This document shows positions 26,070 through 35,465 of a stretch of DNA of 64,000 nt, in pieces. The stretch is from assembly GCF_024343735.1 (NCBI RefSeq), contig NZ_RJUE01000007.1:1-64000 (forward strand), written 5' to 3'. How positions within the stretch are numbered: position 1 is the first letter of the stretch; each line of letters opens with the position of its first letter. Position numbers and translations under genes: made by a program. The notes below the pieces were generated by a model, which did not search any database, had not been told where the DNA came from, and saw nothing but the letters and a program-made list of their open reading frames with translations. This stretch comes from Lacihabitans sp. CCS-44 (GTDB taxonomy: Bacteria > Bacteroidota > Bacteroidia > Cytophagales > Spirosomataceae).

Positions 26070-26669
26070 TCAAAAAGCTTTTTCAAAAGTCATAAACAAA
26101 AAATCGAACGGGTCCAGATAGGTCTCGTTCTTTTTTAATGTGTAGTGCAAATGAGGCCCTGTAACCTTGCCTGTAGAGCCCACTTTACCAATGTTTTGCC
26201 CTTTGATTACCACTTGACCTTTTTTTACAGAAATCTTGCTCAAATGTCCATAGATAGATTCAAAACCATATTTGTGTTTGATTTTGATAAAATTCCCCAG
26301 ATCCTCTCTAAAACCAGCATCTATTACCTTACCGTTTCCACTGGCTATCACTTGCTCTCCACTGACACCTTGCAAGTCTATGCCTCGATGAAATTTCAGT
26401 ACATGATGAACTGGGTGTTTCCTGGTTCCATAAAACGAGTTTACTGAAATTTCTCTCGCTAAGGGATTACCTCCAGGTATGTTGTTGGCAAACAAAAAAT
26501 TAAATGGATCGTTGTGGACATAGTTAACGATTTCGTTAAGTTCTACGATTGGGCTGAGTTCAATCTCCCAATAGTCATCTAAGAACAAGGCACTGTCGGG
26601 TTTTGCACTCAACTGAGCGTTAGCTAATTGAGAAAAAAACAATAAAAAAAACAAATATCTTAAAGTCAT
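26070..26669 (-). CDS. M23 (LytM) family peptidoglycan endopeptidase
   Basis: A 199-residue protein with a signal peptide (MTLRYLFFLLFFSQLANAQ). The M23 catalytic domain fills the C-terminal 120 residues. Zinc and catalytic residues are visible in KFHRGIDLQG (H and D), YGHLSKISV and GPHLHYTLKK (HxH). It would cut peptide cross-links of the cell wall in the periplasm. It is encoded alone, convergent with glmS and divergent from panC. Confidence 0.92.
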   Translation of the reverse strand: MTLRYLFFLLFFSQLANAQLSAKPDSALFLDDYWEIELSPIVELNEIVNYVHNDPFNFLFANNIPGGNPLAREISVNSFYGTRKHPVHHVLKFHRGIDLQGVSGEQVIASGNGKVIDAGFREDLGNFIKIKHKYGFESIYGHLSKISVKKGQVVIKGQNIGKVGSTGKVTGPHLHYTLKKNETYLDPFDFLFMTFEKAF

Positions 26670-26686
26670 ATCTTATTAAAAACAAA

Positions 26687-26694
26687 CAAAATTA
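26687..26694 (-). promoter_or_regulatory. Bacteroidota -7 promoter box of the M23 gene (TAATTTTG)
   Basis: Exact TAnnTTTG on the minus strand, 17 bases before the ATG at 26669. It lies in the 71-bp divergent gap with panC. Confidence 0.5.
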
Positions 26695-26740
26695 CATTTT
26701 TAATGCTTAATTGCCTCCAATTTTAACATCCTTAACACAA

Positions 26741-27577
26741 ATGGAGGTATTTGACACCATAAATGAGACGCAAAAGCATTTAAAAAGTTCCCAAAATAAA
26801 ACCATTGGGTTTGTACCCACTATGGGTGCTTTACATCATGGGCACATCGCTTTGATAAAAAAATCGTTCGCCGAAAATGACCTAACTGTTTGTAGTATTT
26901 TCGTAAATCCAACCCAATTTAACAACCCAGAGGATTTAAAAAAGTATCCGAGAACCCTTGATGAGGACTGTAAAATGTTAGAAGAGGCAGGCTGCGATGT
27001 AGTTTTTGCCCCTACCGCTGAAGAAATGTACCCCAATCTTCCTCAAATAAAACTCAACTTTGGCTACTTGGAGGAAATAATGGAAGGCAAATTCAGACCC
27101 GGTCATTTTAATGGCGTGGGTATAGTGGTGGCCAAATTATTCCATATTGTAAAGCCAAACAAAACATATTTTGGTCAAAAAGACATCCAACAAGTGGCTG
27201 TTATTAACCGGCTTATAAAAGATTTTAGCTTTGACTTAGAGATGATAGTCTGCGATACTATCAGAGAAAATGATGGATTGGCAATGTCTTCTCGAAATAG
27301 GAGGCTTTCAGATGAGGCACGGGCCATGGCACCAAAAATTTACGAATCTTTAAAACTCGGAGAGAAACTTTTGCTGGCTGGAGAATCAATCGAAAGTGTA
27401 AAAAGTAAAATTTCTGATTTCTATCGAACATACTCAGAATTCGAACTTGAATACTACGAAATTACAGACTTTGAAAGTCTAGAAAGTATATCCAAGATTA
27501 GTCCAGAACGTAAAACGGCCATCATCATCGCTGCACACTTAGGTGGTGTAAGACTAATAGATAACTACATTTTTTGA
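26741..27577 (+). CDS. panC: Pantothenate synthetase
   Basis: A 278-residue enzyme starting MEVFDTINETQKHL; the upstream TTG at 26711 adds non-conserved residues. All family motifs are present: FVPTMGALHHGHIALI (HxGH-type site), SIFVNPTQF, FNGVGIVVAKLF, YFGQKDIQQ and MSSRNRRL. It joins pantoate and beta-alanine in coenzyme A synthesis. It is followed 46 bases later by ytxJ. Confidence 0.97.
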   Translation: MEVFDTINETQKHLKSSQNKTIGFVPTMGALHHGHIALIKKSFAENDLTVCSIFVNPTQFNNPEDLKKYPRTLDEDCKMLEEAGCDVVFAPTAEEMYPNLPQIKLNFGYLEEIMEGKFRPGHFNGVGIVVAKLFHIVKPNKTYFGQKDIQQVAVINRLIKDFSFDLEMIVCDTIRENDGLAMSSRNRRLSDEARAMAPKIYESLKLGEKLLLAGESIESVKSKISDFYRTYSEFELEYYEITDFESLESISKISPERKTAIIIAAHLGGVRLIDNYIF

Positions 27578-27623
27578 ACCATTTTTATCGATAATTGTTG
27601 ATTTAATAAAGATATTTTAGATA

Positions 27624-27965
27624 ATGAAGTGGTATAATTTAACAGACATCCAACAACTCGAAACCATTAAAGAAGAGTCTGCCGGCCAACCAGTAGCCAT
27701 ATTTAAGCACAGTACCAGATGCTCAATAAGTGCAACTGCTTTGGATAGATTTGAAAGAAATTGGGCGAAAAACCAAGACATCAAAGACCTCAAATTGTAT
27801 TATTTGGATTTAATATCTCACAGGGACATTTCTAACAAAATAGCCTCCGAATTTGAAGTTGAACATGAATCGCCGCAGATACTCTTGCTAAAAAATGGAG
27901 AAGTTGTTTACAATGAATCGCATTATGGTATCGACTTCAACGAAATACTATCGAAAGTTCAATAA
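27624..27965 (+). CDS. ytxJ: Bacillithiol system redox-active protein YtxJ
   Basis: A 113-residue thioredoxin-fold protein with the single-cysteine site FKHSTRCSISATAL, the YtxJ/DUF2847 signature. It also has YYLDLISHRDISNKIASEF and the cis-Pro-containing ESPQILLLKNGEVVYNESH. Family members act as monothiol bacilliredoxins reducing bacillithiolated proteins, so the organism probably makes bacillithiol. The last seven bases overlap the convergent phosphopantetheinyl transferase gene. Confidence 0.9.
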   Translation: MKWYNLTDIQQLETIKEESAGQPVAIFKHSTRCSISATALDRFERNWAKNQDIKDLKLYYLDLISHRDISNKIASEFEVEHESPQILLLKNGEVVYNESHYGIDFNEILSKVQ

Positions 27966-28582
27966 GCTATAACCAGCCAATATTCTGCTACTTTCTGGAC
28001 AAAAACCTTATGCTCGGCTTCATAGTCGGGCATTTTTATTTTTCCAAATAAGCCATCAGATTTTTCTGTTAAAGTCAAATTTTCTTTAAAATCTACCTTG
28101 CGTTTGCCATAGAGTTTATACAAAGCCTCTTTTGCCGACCAAAGAATGGTAGCTTTATCGATATCCTCCGCCACCCAGCCCAATTCAGCTTTTGAACATA
28201 ATCTACCAATAACTTTAAAAATTTGATGACGAGGCTTTTCAATATCCATACCAACCGCTCCAGCTTTGGATAGCACTACTCCGACATATTCCAGTGTATG
28301 CGTTACTGAAATCTCATAGGTAGAATTCCTCAAAAAAGGCTTTCCATGCTCGTCTTTGATTATGCCGTCAAAAGGTATTTTTTCTAAAAAACACATTTGA
28401 GCAATGGCGTTTTTCCCTGCCAAATATTCCTTTTTCTTGGTTTCATGGCTAATACTTTCCAAAATTTCTTTGTCATTCTCATCAGGGTTTACAAGTTCTA
28501 CCAATTCTTCCAAGGTTTCGGTGAGATTCCAAACCATAAAGTGAATTTCCTCAGATAATATTTTGTTGAAAAATAACGGCAT
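27959..28582 (-). CDS. 4'-phosphopantetheinyl transferase superfamily protein
   Basis: A 207-residue protein of the Sfp type, starting at ATG 28582 (MPLFFNKILSEE); a GTG 36 bases upstream is possible. The diagnostic parts are GKPFL followed by ISVTHTLEYVGVVLS, VGMDIEKPRH (magnesium-binding Asp) and ILWSAKEALYKLYGKR (WxxKEA motif). It transfers phosphopantetheine from coenzyme A to carrier proteins. It is divergent from the WD40 gene by 63 bp. Confidence 0.92.
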   Translation of the reverse strand: MPLFFNKILSEEIHFMVWNLTETLEELVELVNPDENDKEILESISHETKKKEYLAGKNAIAQMCFLEKIPFDGIIKDEHGKPFLRNSTYEISVTHTLEYVGVVLSKAGAVGMDIEKPRHQIFKVIGRLCSKAELGWVAEDIDKATILWSAKEALYKLYGKRKVDFKENLTLTEKSDGLFGKIKMPDYEAEHKVFVQKVAEYWLVIAY

Positions 28583-28645
28583 CAAATATTTTTGGTGGAA
28601 AATTGCAATAAATATCACGAATTAGAAAGTTCTACCAAGAAAAAA

Positions 28646-29545
28646 ATGAATTTTAATATAGAAAAAATAGAAACCTTTACGGGTCACAAAGATTGTGTTT
28701 ATACACTCTGTGAAGGCAATTCTTTGAATAGCTTTTTTTCAGCAGGTGGGGACGGAATGGTGGTGGAATGGGCAAAAGCTGACCTTGGAAAACCAATAGC
28801 TAAAGTCGAGAACTCCATTTATGCCATGTTTAATTTACCAGATGAAAACAGACTTTGGATTGCGAACAATACGCAAGGCTTACATTTGATAGACACAAAA
28901 GAGAAAAAAGAGCTGCTCAATTTGCCTCTTGGAAAAGTTTCTATGTTTGATATTAAGAAAAATAACCATTTGTTAATAATCGCTGACAACATTGGTTTTT
29001 TACATATCCTTGACACGGAAATCAACAAATTCGTAAAGCACTTTGAAGGAGCCCAGAAAAGTGCCCGCTCCATTGCTGTGAATACAAAAAGAAACGAAAT
29101 GGCTGTGGGTTTTTCAGACTGGAAAATAAGAATTTATGACCTAGAAAATTACCAGCTAAAGTACGCCCTTGATGCTCATCAAAACTCCGTTTTTAGTTTA
29201 CAATACATCAACAACGAAGAAATGCTCGTTTCTGGTGGTCGTGATGCACATTTGATGATTTGGGACTGTCAAAATGGTTACGAAAATACTGAAATTATTC
29301 CAGCTCATTTGTTTGCCATCAACCACATTATCTACATAGAAGAACATAAAATACTGGCCACCAGCAGTATGGATAAATCTATCAAAATATGGGATTCAGA
29401 AAATCTAAAACTGAAAAAAGTAATAGATAAATCAAAAAATGCCTCTCATGGCACCTCTGTAAATAAATTGCTTTGGTTAGAAAAAGAACAAGTATTGCTT
29501 TCGGCCAGCGACGACCGAACTATTTCAATGTGGAATTTATTTTAA
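28646..29545 (+). CDS. WD40 repeat protein (beta-propeller)
   Basis: A 299-residue protein made entirely of WD40-type blades. ATG 28646 (MNFNIEKIETFTGH) is preferred because the longer reading adds non-propeller sequence. Repeats with GH/SGGRD/IWD-like signatures include FSAGGDGMVVEWA, VGFSDWKIRIYD, LVSGGRDAHLMIWD, ATSSMDKSIKIWD and LSASDDRTISMWN. It should form one closed propeller of about seven blades. With no signal peptide it is probably a cytoplasmic scaffold; the partner is unknown. Confidence 0.9.
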   Translation: MNFNIEKIETFTGHKDCVYTLCEGNSLNSFFSAGGDGMVVEWAKADLGKPIAKVENSIYAMFNLPDENRLWIANNTQGLHLIDTKEKKELLNLPLGKVSMFDIKKNNHLLIIADNIGFLHILDTEINKFVKHFEGAQKSARSIAVNTKRNEMAVGFSDWKIRIYDLENYQLKYALDAHQNSVFSLQYINNEEMLVSGGRDAHLMIWDCQNGYENTEIIPAHLFAINHIIYIEEHKILATSSMDKSIKIWDSENLKLKKVIDKSKNASHGTSVNKLLWLEKEQVLLSASDDRTISMWNLF

Positions 29546-29703
29546 CTTACATTGTTTTTTTTGTTATTTTGTGGAAAATTAGAAAGCAAAATTTTTCAGA
29601 AGAGCCAACAGGAAAAAAAACAAAGCTATTGGAAAATAAATCTGAACACATTTTGTTCTTTTAACAAGGGTCTCAGATTGTTTTTCCTAAATACAATACA
29701 AAA

Positions 29704-30888
29704 ATGAAAATCACGTCATTAGAAATTAAGCAACACGAGTTCGAGAAATCTTTTAGAGGTTACGATATTGAAGAAGTAAACCATTTTTTATCGAACATCG
29801 CCCAAGAATGGGAACGCATGCTAAGCGAATCAAAGATGCTTAAAATGCAATTGGATATTTCTGAAAAAGAAGCATCTAAGCTGCGTGAAGTGGAGATGAC
29901 ACTGATAAAGACCCTCAGAACTGCCGAAGACACCAGCACGAGACTCACAGAAAATGCAGCCAGCGAAGCTAGCAAAAAAATAGCTGAAGCAGAACAAAGA
30001 GCCGCTCAAATCATAGCCGAAGCCGAAAATACAGCCAGCCAGTTGGTTGCCGAAGCTGAGCAAAAAGTAAAAGATGTTAACACTGCAGCAAAAACTGAAT
30101 TTACTGACCTTGAAACAAACTTCCAAAACCTTGAGGTTCAGAAAGTTCAACTTCTTGGACAACTAAAATCAATTGCTTCTAAAATTGACAGTATCGTAAA
30201 TGATAACAGTGAATCTTTTCAAGAAACACCTGTTTCGGTTGTTGCCAAGGAAATACCAGTTATAGCAAAAGAGCCAAGTATAGAAATGGAAATAGATGAG
30301 GAAATTGTTGAGGAGGAAACTTTAGAAGAAGTCGCTGCCGCTGTGAAAGAACAAGATGATGTTGAATCTCATGGAATAAGTTTCTCCTCTGCTGTAAACG
30401 AAATAAATCTGGAGAGCAGTCAAGATGACAAAACGAATTTAGAAATTATTGAGGGTATTGGGCCAAAAATAAAAGAGGTACTCAACAACGCAAGAATTGT
30501 TACATTTAGAGACTTGGCCACAACACCTATTTACAGAATAAAAGATATTTTGGATGCGGCAGGGTCGCAGATTTCGGCTCATGACCCCAGCACGTGGGTA
30601 GAGCAGTCGTTGCTTGCCGAAAATGGTCAATGGGAACAATTGGAAGATCTCAAAAACTACCTCGTGGCTGGAAGAGTGCCTAAGGAAGACATTATAGAAG
30701 ATAAACCAAAGGCTGAACCAATTCCTGAATCTGGCAGTACGGAAGAAATGCTCGATAAAGTGAACAAAGTAAAAGCGGCAATCAGAAAAGCAATGGTAGA
30801 AAAAGCTGAACCTAAAGAGCCAAAATCGGTTAATGATTTTATTGCAGAGAAAAAACAGAGCGGTTCGTTTTTCGACAACTTAAACTAA
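29704..30888 (+). CDS. DivIVA-domain protein fused to a helix-hairpin-helix domain
   Basis: A 394-residue protein. Residues 1-55 are a DivIVA N-terminal domain (MKITSLEIKQHEFEKSFRGY, then IEEVNHFLSNIAQEWERML). A long Ala/Glu-rich coiled coil follows to about 165. An acidic linker spans about 175-245. A helix-hairpin-helix-like domain at about 248-320 contains LEIIEGIGPKIKEVLNNARI and a second helical half. A Lys/Pro-rich C-terminal tail ends FFDNLN. DivIVA proteins mark curved membranes and division sites, mostly in Gram-positives. The attached HhH suggests DNA or protein contact. It is six bases upstream of folB and probably co-transcribed with it. Confidence 0.85.
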   Translation: MKITSLEIKQHEFEKSFRGYDIEEVNHFLSNIAQEWERMLSESKMLKMQLDISEKEASKLREVEMTLIKTLRTAEDTSTRLTENAASEASKKIAEAEQRAAQIIAEAENTASQLVAEAEQKVKDVNTAAKTEFTDLETNFQNLEVQKVQLLGQLKSIASKIDSIVNDNSESFQETPVSVVAKEIPVIAKEPSIEMEIDEEIVEEETLEEVAAAVKEQDDVESHGISFSSAVNEINLESSQDDKTNLEIIEGIGPKIKEVLNNARIVTFRDLATTPIYRIKDILDAAGSQISAHDPSTWVEQSLLAENGQWEQLEDLKNYLVAGRVPKEDIIEDKPKAEPIPESGSTEEMLDKVNKVKAAIRKAMVEKAEPKEPKSVNDFIAEKKQSGSFFDNLN

Positions 30889-30894
30889 GCCAAT

Positions 30895-31251
30895 ATGGGC
30901 CAGATAGCTTTAGAGGGCATGGAGTTCTTTGCCTATCATGGGCATTTTGACGAAGAACAAAAAATAGGGAACAAATACAGCATTGACGTACTTATAGAAA
31001 CCGATTTGTCAAGACCAGCCAGTTCTGACAACTTAAAAGACACGATCGACTATGGGGATGTGTACCAAATGGTTAGAATGGTGATGTCGAAAAAGCATCG
31101 TTTATTGGAGCATGTCGGTCACGAAATAATAGACGCCATTAGGTTTAAGTTCAATGCAATAAAAAAAGTTACTGTCGAAGTTTCTAAGTTCAATCCTCCC
31201 ATTGGTGGGGTTTGTCACAGAGCCAAAGTAAAACTTGAAGAAAGTTTCTGA
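30895..31251 (+). CDS. folB: Dihydroneopterin aldolase
   Basis: A 118-residue protein of the FolB family: LEGMEFFAYHGHFDEEQKIG with the active-site region, then DTIDYGDVYQMV, LLEHVGHEIIDAI and VTVEVSKFNPPIGG. It converts dihydroneopterin to 6-hydroxymethyl-dihydropterin in folate synthesis. It lies between the DivIVA-like gene (6 bp) and the MFS transporter gene (10 bp or overlapping). Confidence 0.95.
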   Translation: MGQIALEGMEFFAYHGHFDEEQKIGNKYSIDVLIETDLSRPASSDNLKDTIDYGDVYQMVRMVMSKKHRLLEHVGHEIIDAIRFKFNAIKKVTVEVSKFNPPIGGVCHRAKVKLEESF

Positions 31252-31261
31252 AAAACATATC

Positions 31262-32440
31262 TTGAAAAAAAGTATATTTACATTACAATTCTGGCTTCTT
31301 TGCACTAGTTCATTCCTGTTCTTTTCTAGTTTTAATATGCTCATCCCTGAGCTTCCCGAATACCTTTCAAAAATGGGAGGCGGTGAATTCAAAGGCCTCA
31401 TCATATCATTATTTACGCTTACAGCTGGACTTTCGCGTCCTTTTAGTGGCAAACTTACCGACAAAGTGGGCAGAGTGCCTGTTATGGCTTTTGGCTCTTT
31501 GGTATGTTTTGTGTGTGGTTTTTTATACCCTTTAGCTACTACAGTTATTCCATTTTTCCTTCTTAGGTTTGTTCATGGATTCTCAACGGGTTTCAAACCT
31601 ACCGGAACCTCAGCATATATTGCAGATATTGTTCCTGCTGACAGACGCGGCGAATCCATGGGCGTTCATGGTCTCATAGGGGGCTTAGGGATGGCATTCG
31701 GACCAGCTTTGGGCGGATGGATAGTTCAACATTTCGACATCAATGTATTATTTTATACCTCCTCAATTCTTTCTTTGTTGTCGATTTTGATATTGCTCAA
31801 TATGAAAGAAACTTTGAGCATTGAAAGGAAAGAAAAATTTGCAGCTGCTCATTTAAAAATAAATCGCCACGAAATTATAGACAAATCTGTGATGCCTGTC
31901 GTTATTGTAATATTTTTCACCTCTTTTGCCTACGGCACCATCGTCACTTTAGTACCCGATTTGAGCCAAAGTATTGGTTTAAAAAACAAAGGATATTATT
32001 TTTTGGTATACACACTTGCCTCAATTGCTATTAGATTTTTAGCTGGAAAGTGGTCAGACAAAAATGGTAGAGAACAAGTACTCGTAATAGGCTGTTGGAC
32101 ATTGATATTTGCAATTCTTATCATTGCATTTGCTCAAAACGTCTTTATTTTGACTATCTCAGCCATTTTATTTGGAGTGAGCATGGGTATTATTTCTCCT
32201 ATTTCACAGGCATGGACGGTAGATTTATGCCAAGAAGAAAATCGAGGAAAAGCCATAGCTACCATGTATATAGCTCTCGAGGCGGGAATAGGATTTGGGG
32301 CGTTACTGCCCACCTTTATCTATCAAAACAAAATAGAAAATCTGCCCGAAACATTCTTATTTTCTATGGCGGTTGTATCCATAGCCTTGATCTACCTTAT
32401 TCTTTACAAAAGAAAGAAAAAAACTATACACTACATTTAA
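31262..32440 (+). CDS. MFS transporter
   Basis: A protein of about 392 residues with twelve predicted membrane helices. The MFS loop 2-3 signature appears as GKLTDKVGRVPVMAFGSLV and its second-half counterpart as GKWSDKNGREQVLVIG. The family-like FGPALGGWIVQHF in helix 5 suggests a drug/H+ antiporter-type permease. No ATG precedes helix 1. A TTG at 31262 (MKKSIFTLQFWLL) fits best, and another TTG at 31235 would overlap folB. The substrate cannot be read from sequence. Confidence 0.85.
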   Translation: MKKSIFTLQFWLLCTSSFLFFSSFNMLIPELPEYLSKMGGGEFKGLIISLFTLTAGLSRPFSGKLTDKVGRVPVMAFGSLVCFVCGFLYPLATTVIPFFLLRFVHGFSTGFKPTGTSAYIADIVPADRRGESMGVHGLIGGLGMAFGPALGGWIVQHFDINVLFYTSSILSLLSILILLNMKETLSIERKEKFAAAHLKINRHEIIDKSVMPVVIVIFFTSFAYGTIVTLVPDLSQSIGLKNKGYYFLVYTLASIAIRFLAGKWSDKNGREQVLVIGCWTLIFAILIIAFAQNVFILTISAILFGVSMGIISPISQAWTVDLCQEENRGKAIATMYIALEAGIGFGALLPTFIYQNKIENLPETFLFSMAVVSIALIYLILYKRKKKTIHYI

Positions 32441-32467
32441 TATTTCAGCAAATAGCCTCATGCTAAA

Positions 32468-32498
32468 TTGGAAACCAGCACGCATCGTTTTATCTTTG
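32468..32498 (+). promoter_or_regulatory. Promoter of folD with -33 TTG and -7 TATCTTTG
   Basis: TTG at 32468-32470, a 20-base spacer, and an exact TAnnTTTG at 32491-32498, 25 bases before the folD ATG. This is one of the two best-formed promoters in the window. Confidence 0.75.
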
Positions 32499-32523
32499 TA
32501 TCAGTAATATAAGCTATCGAATA

Positions 32524-33405
32524 ATGGAAATAATAGACGGAAAATTAATATCTGCACAAGTAAAAGCCGAACTTCAGATTGAAGTGGATAAAATTAAAGC
32601 CGACGGCGGTAAAATACCTCATCTCGCAGCGGTTTTGATTGGCGACAATGGTGCAAGCGAAACCTATGTAGCTTCTAAAATAAAATCTTGTGAACAGATT
32701 GGTTTTAAATCTACATTAATTAGAAGAGATTCTACCAGCACCGAAGCCGAAGTTTTAGAAATAATTGACCAGCTAAACAAAGACGAAGATATTGATGGTT
32801 TTATAGTTCAGTTGCCCCTTCCTGCTCATATTGACGTTGATAAAGTAATAGAGGCCATCGACCCTAAAAAAGATGTAGATGGTTTTCATCCAATCAATAT
32901 TGGCAGAATGGCCAAAGGTTTGCCTGCTTATATTTCTGCTACGCCTTACGGAGTATTGGAGCTTATAAAAAGATACAAGATAGAAACTGCCGGCAAGCAT
33001 TGCGTTGTGGTAGGAAGAAGCCAAATAGTTGGACTTCCGATGAGTATTTTGATGCAAAGAAACACCTACCCTGGCAACTGCACAGTGACATTGGTACATA
33101 GCCGCACCCAAAACCTAAAAGAAATGTGCCTCCAAGCAGATATTTTGGTAGCCGCACTAGGTAAACCCGAGTTTATAACTGCCGACATGATAAAAGATGG
33201 TGCTGTGGTAATAGATGTTGGTTTGACAAGAGTGGTGGATGAATCTAAAAAAAGTGGATTTGCTTTGAAAGGTGACGTGAAATTTGACGAAGTAGCACCA
33301 AAAACAAGCTTCATAACGCCAGTACCTGGTGGAGTAGGCTTAATGACGGTGGCTGCCTTAATGTACAACACACTTTTGGCATCTAGAAAAGAAATTTACA
33401 AGTAA
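32524..33405 (+). CDS. folD: Bifunctional methylenetetrahydrofolate dehydrogenase/cyclohydrolase
   Basis: A 293-residue FolD of normal length. Family signatures are [15 protein letters not shown] with the catalytic Lys, [28 protein letters not shown], the dinucleotide-binding [18 protein letters not shown] and the C-terminal [16 protein letters not shown]. It interconverts one-carbon folates in the cytoplasm. It is transcribed from its own promoter, 83 bp after the MFS gene. Confidence 0.97.
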   Translation: MEIIDGKLISAQVKAELQIEVDKIKADGGKIPHLAAVLIGDNGASETYVASKIKSCEQIGFKSTLIRRDSTSTEAEVLEIIDQLNKDEDIDGFIVQLPLPAHIDVDKVIEAIDPKKDVDGFHPINIGRMAKGLPAYISATPYGVLELIKRYKIETAGKHCVVVGRSQIVGLPMSILMQRNTYPGNCTVTLVHSRTQNLKEMCLQADILVAALGKPEFITADMIKDGAVVIDVGLTRVVDESKKSGFALKGDVKFDEVAPKTSFITPVPGGVGLMTVAALMYNTLLASRKEIYK

Positions 33406-33612
33406 TAAATATTCTTTTTCAAGTAGTTTACCGTATTCCATTCTTTAATTCAATTCTTTTTGTAACCTTAAAGGTTTCAAAAAACCTACTATTAAACCAA
33501 TAAACAGTAACTAGGCAACCAAGGGCAAAAACAACTGTCAAATTGTCAGAAGTCACTGCATTGGAACATCCTTTGATTGTTAGCTATCTGTAATTTAAAA
33601 ATAATACAGACA

Positions 33613-35415
33613 ATGGTAACAGAAAAAGGTACAATTTCGATTAACACCGAGAACATTTTTCCGATAATTAAAAAATTCTTGTATTCCGACCACGAAATCT
33701 TCCTGAGAGAATTGGTTTCGAATGCGGTGGATGCAACACAAAAAATCAAAAAACTATCTTCTATTGGTCAGTTTGACGGCGAATTGGGCGATTTGAAAAT
33801 AAAAGTCTCTTTCGACAAAGACGCCAAAACCATCACCATATCCGACAAAGGATTGGGTATGACCGCCGACGAAATCAAAAAGTATATCAATCAGATAGCT
33901 TTTTCTGGAGCCAAAGAATTTGTAGAAAAATACAAAGATGAGTCTGACAAAACACAGATAATCGGACAATTTGGCTTAGGCTTTTACTCTGCCTTTATGG
34001 TAGCCAAAGAAGTAGAAATAATTACGAAATCTTATCAGGATGCACCAGCAGCAAGGTGGTTTAGCGATGGCACTACGGAATTTGAGATTTCACCAGTGGA
34101 AAAGGCCGAAAGAGGAACTGATATTATTCTACACGTTGCCGAAGATTCCGAGGAGTTTTTGGAAGAAAGCAAACTGGAGCAAGTATTGATAAAATACGGC
34201 AAATTTTTGCCTGTAGAAATAGAATTCAACGAGAAAGTAATCAATAACCCTTCTCCTATTTGGGTAAAGACACCGTTGGATTTGAAAGATGAAGACTACA
34301 TAGCTTTCTACAAAGAGTTGTATCCTTACGCCGAAGATCCGTTGTTCTGGATTCACCTAAATGTAGATTATCCGTTTAATCTTACTGGTGTTTTGTACTT
34401 CCCGAAAGTGAAGCAAGACTTCCAACTGAACAGAGAAAAAATACAATTATATAGCCGCCAGGTATTTATTACGGATGATGTGAAAGACATTGTCCCTGAG
34501 TTCTTGCAGTTGCTACACGGTGTGATAGACTCACCAGATATTCCGTTGAACGTTTCGAGAAGTTATCTTCAAGCCGATGGCAACGTAAAACGTATCAACT
34601 CGCACATTACCAAGAAAGTAGCCGATAAATTATCTGATTTATTCAGAGACGACCGCAAGGCTTTTGAGGAAAAATGGGAGAGCATTGGTTTGTTTGTAAA
34701 ATACGGCATTATATCTGACGATAAGTTTTTTGACAGGGCCAAAGATTTTATATTGCTCAAAAACACCGAAGGTGCGTGTTTTACAATAGAAGAATACAAA
34801 ACCAAGCTAGAAGTCAACCAAAAAGACAAAGACGGCAAAGTTGTAGGGCTTTACGCCAACGACATCAGCAAGCAGGACGCCTTTATCAGCGGAGCCAAAA
34901 AGCGTGAGTTTGATGTATTGGTGTTCGATGACGTGTTGGATTCGCACTTTATCAATGCCATGGAAAGTAAGGTTGAAAACTTGACCTTCAAACGTGTGGA
35001 TGCTGACACTTTCGACAAGCTGATAGACAAAGGTCTGAAACAAGAGGTGGTATTGGGCGAAGAGGAGAAAAAGAAAGTAGAAGAAACCTTCAAGGAGTTT
35101 GTGGGCAACAACATTGTGCAGATAGAAGCCTTGCCAGTGGACGAAATCCCTGTATCTATTGTGGTGCCTGAGTTTATGCGTAGATACGCCGACATGTCTA
35201 AGGTAAACGGCCAAGGAGGTATGTTTGGCAATATGCCGATGATGTACAACTTGGTAGTAAACGGCAATCACCCAATCATAGGTAAAATAGCCAAAGAAGG
35301 TAACGAAAGCGGCCTCGCAAAGCAACTCTACGACTTGGCCTTGCTCTCACAAGGTATGCTAAATGGTGCTGATTTGACGCAATTTATTGAGCGTTCGGTG
35401 GAGAAACTGGGGTAA
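33613..35415 (+). CDS. htpG: Molecular chaperone HtpG (Hsp90 family)
   Basis: A 600-residue protein starting MVTEKGTISINTENIFPIIK; a TTG 36 bases upstream is rejected. The N-terminal ATPase domain is clear: FLRELVSNAVDATQK, ISDKGLGMTADEI and GQFGLGFYSAFMVAKEVEI. The middle domain contains FKLNRE-like QDFQLNREKIQLYSRQVFI and SPDIPLNVSRSYLQ. The C-terminal dimerisation region ends AQLYDLALLSQGML-like. It has no organelle or C-terminal MEEVD signal, as expected for bacteria. A strong terminator follows. Confidence 0.96.
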   Translation: MVTEKGTISINTENIFPIIKKFLYSDHEIFLRELVSNAVDATQKIKKLSSIGQFDGELGDLKIKVSFDKDAKTITISDKGLGMTADEIKKYINQIAFSGAKEFVEKYKDESDKTQIIGQFGLGFYSAFMVAKEVEIITKSYQDAPAARWFSDGTTEFEISPVEKAERGTDIILHVAEDSEEFLEESKLEQVLIKYGKFLPVEIEFNEKVINNPSPIWVKTPLDLKDEDYIAFYKELYPYAEDPLFWIHLNVDYPFNLTGVLYFPKVKQDFQLNREKIQLYSRQVFITDDVKDIVPEFLQLLHGVIDSPDIPLNVSRSYLQADGNVKRINSHITKKVADKLSDLFRDDRKAFEEKWESIGLFVKYGIISDDKFFDRAKDFILLKNTEGACFTIEEYKTKLEVNQKDKDGKVVGLYANDISKQDAFISGAKKREFDVLVFDDVLDSHFINAMESKVENLTFKRVDADTFDKLIDKGLKQEVVLGEEEKKKVEETFKEFVGNNIVQIEALPVDEIPVSIVVPEFMRRYADMSKVNGQGGMFGNMPMMYNLVVNGNHPIIGKIAKEGNESGLAKQLYDLALLSQGMLNGADLTQFIERSVEKLG

Positions 35416-35436
35416 TATTAACTCATTAATTTTAAC

Positions 35437-35465
35437 AAAAAAGCCGCTCGAAAGCGGCTTTTTTT
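35437..35465. terminator. Rho-independent terminator after htpG
   Basis: A twelve-pair stem (35437-35448 with 35453-35464) has a CGAA loop. A-runs and T-runs on both sides make it potentially bidirectional. Confidence 0.92.

Noticed and set aside
29473-29664. 63-codon frame extending past the WD40 gene with a possible membrane segment
   Set aside because: Begins inside the WD40 gene in another frame, has no separate start or promoter, and the sequence is simple AT-rich coding by chance.
33406-33612. Possible small RNA or weak hairpin between folD and htpG
   Set aside because: Only a short AGGTTT/AAACCT stem without a T-run is present; not enough to support a feature.
34807-35325. 172-codon open frame on the minus strand within htpG
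   Set aside because: Wholly inside the well-conserved htpG gene, with no recognisable protein features; a shadow of the coding strand.
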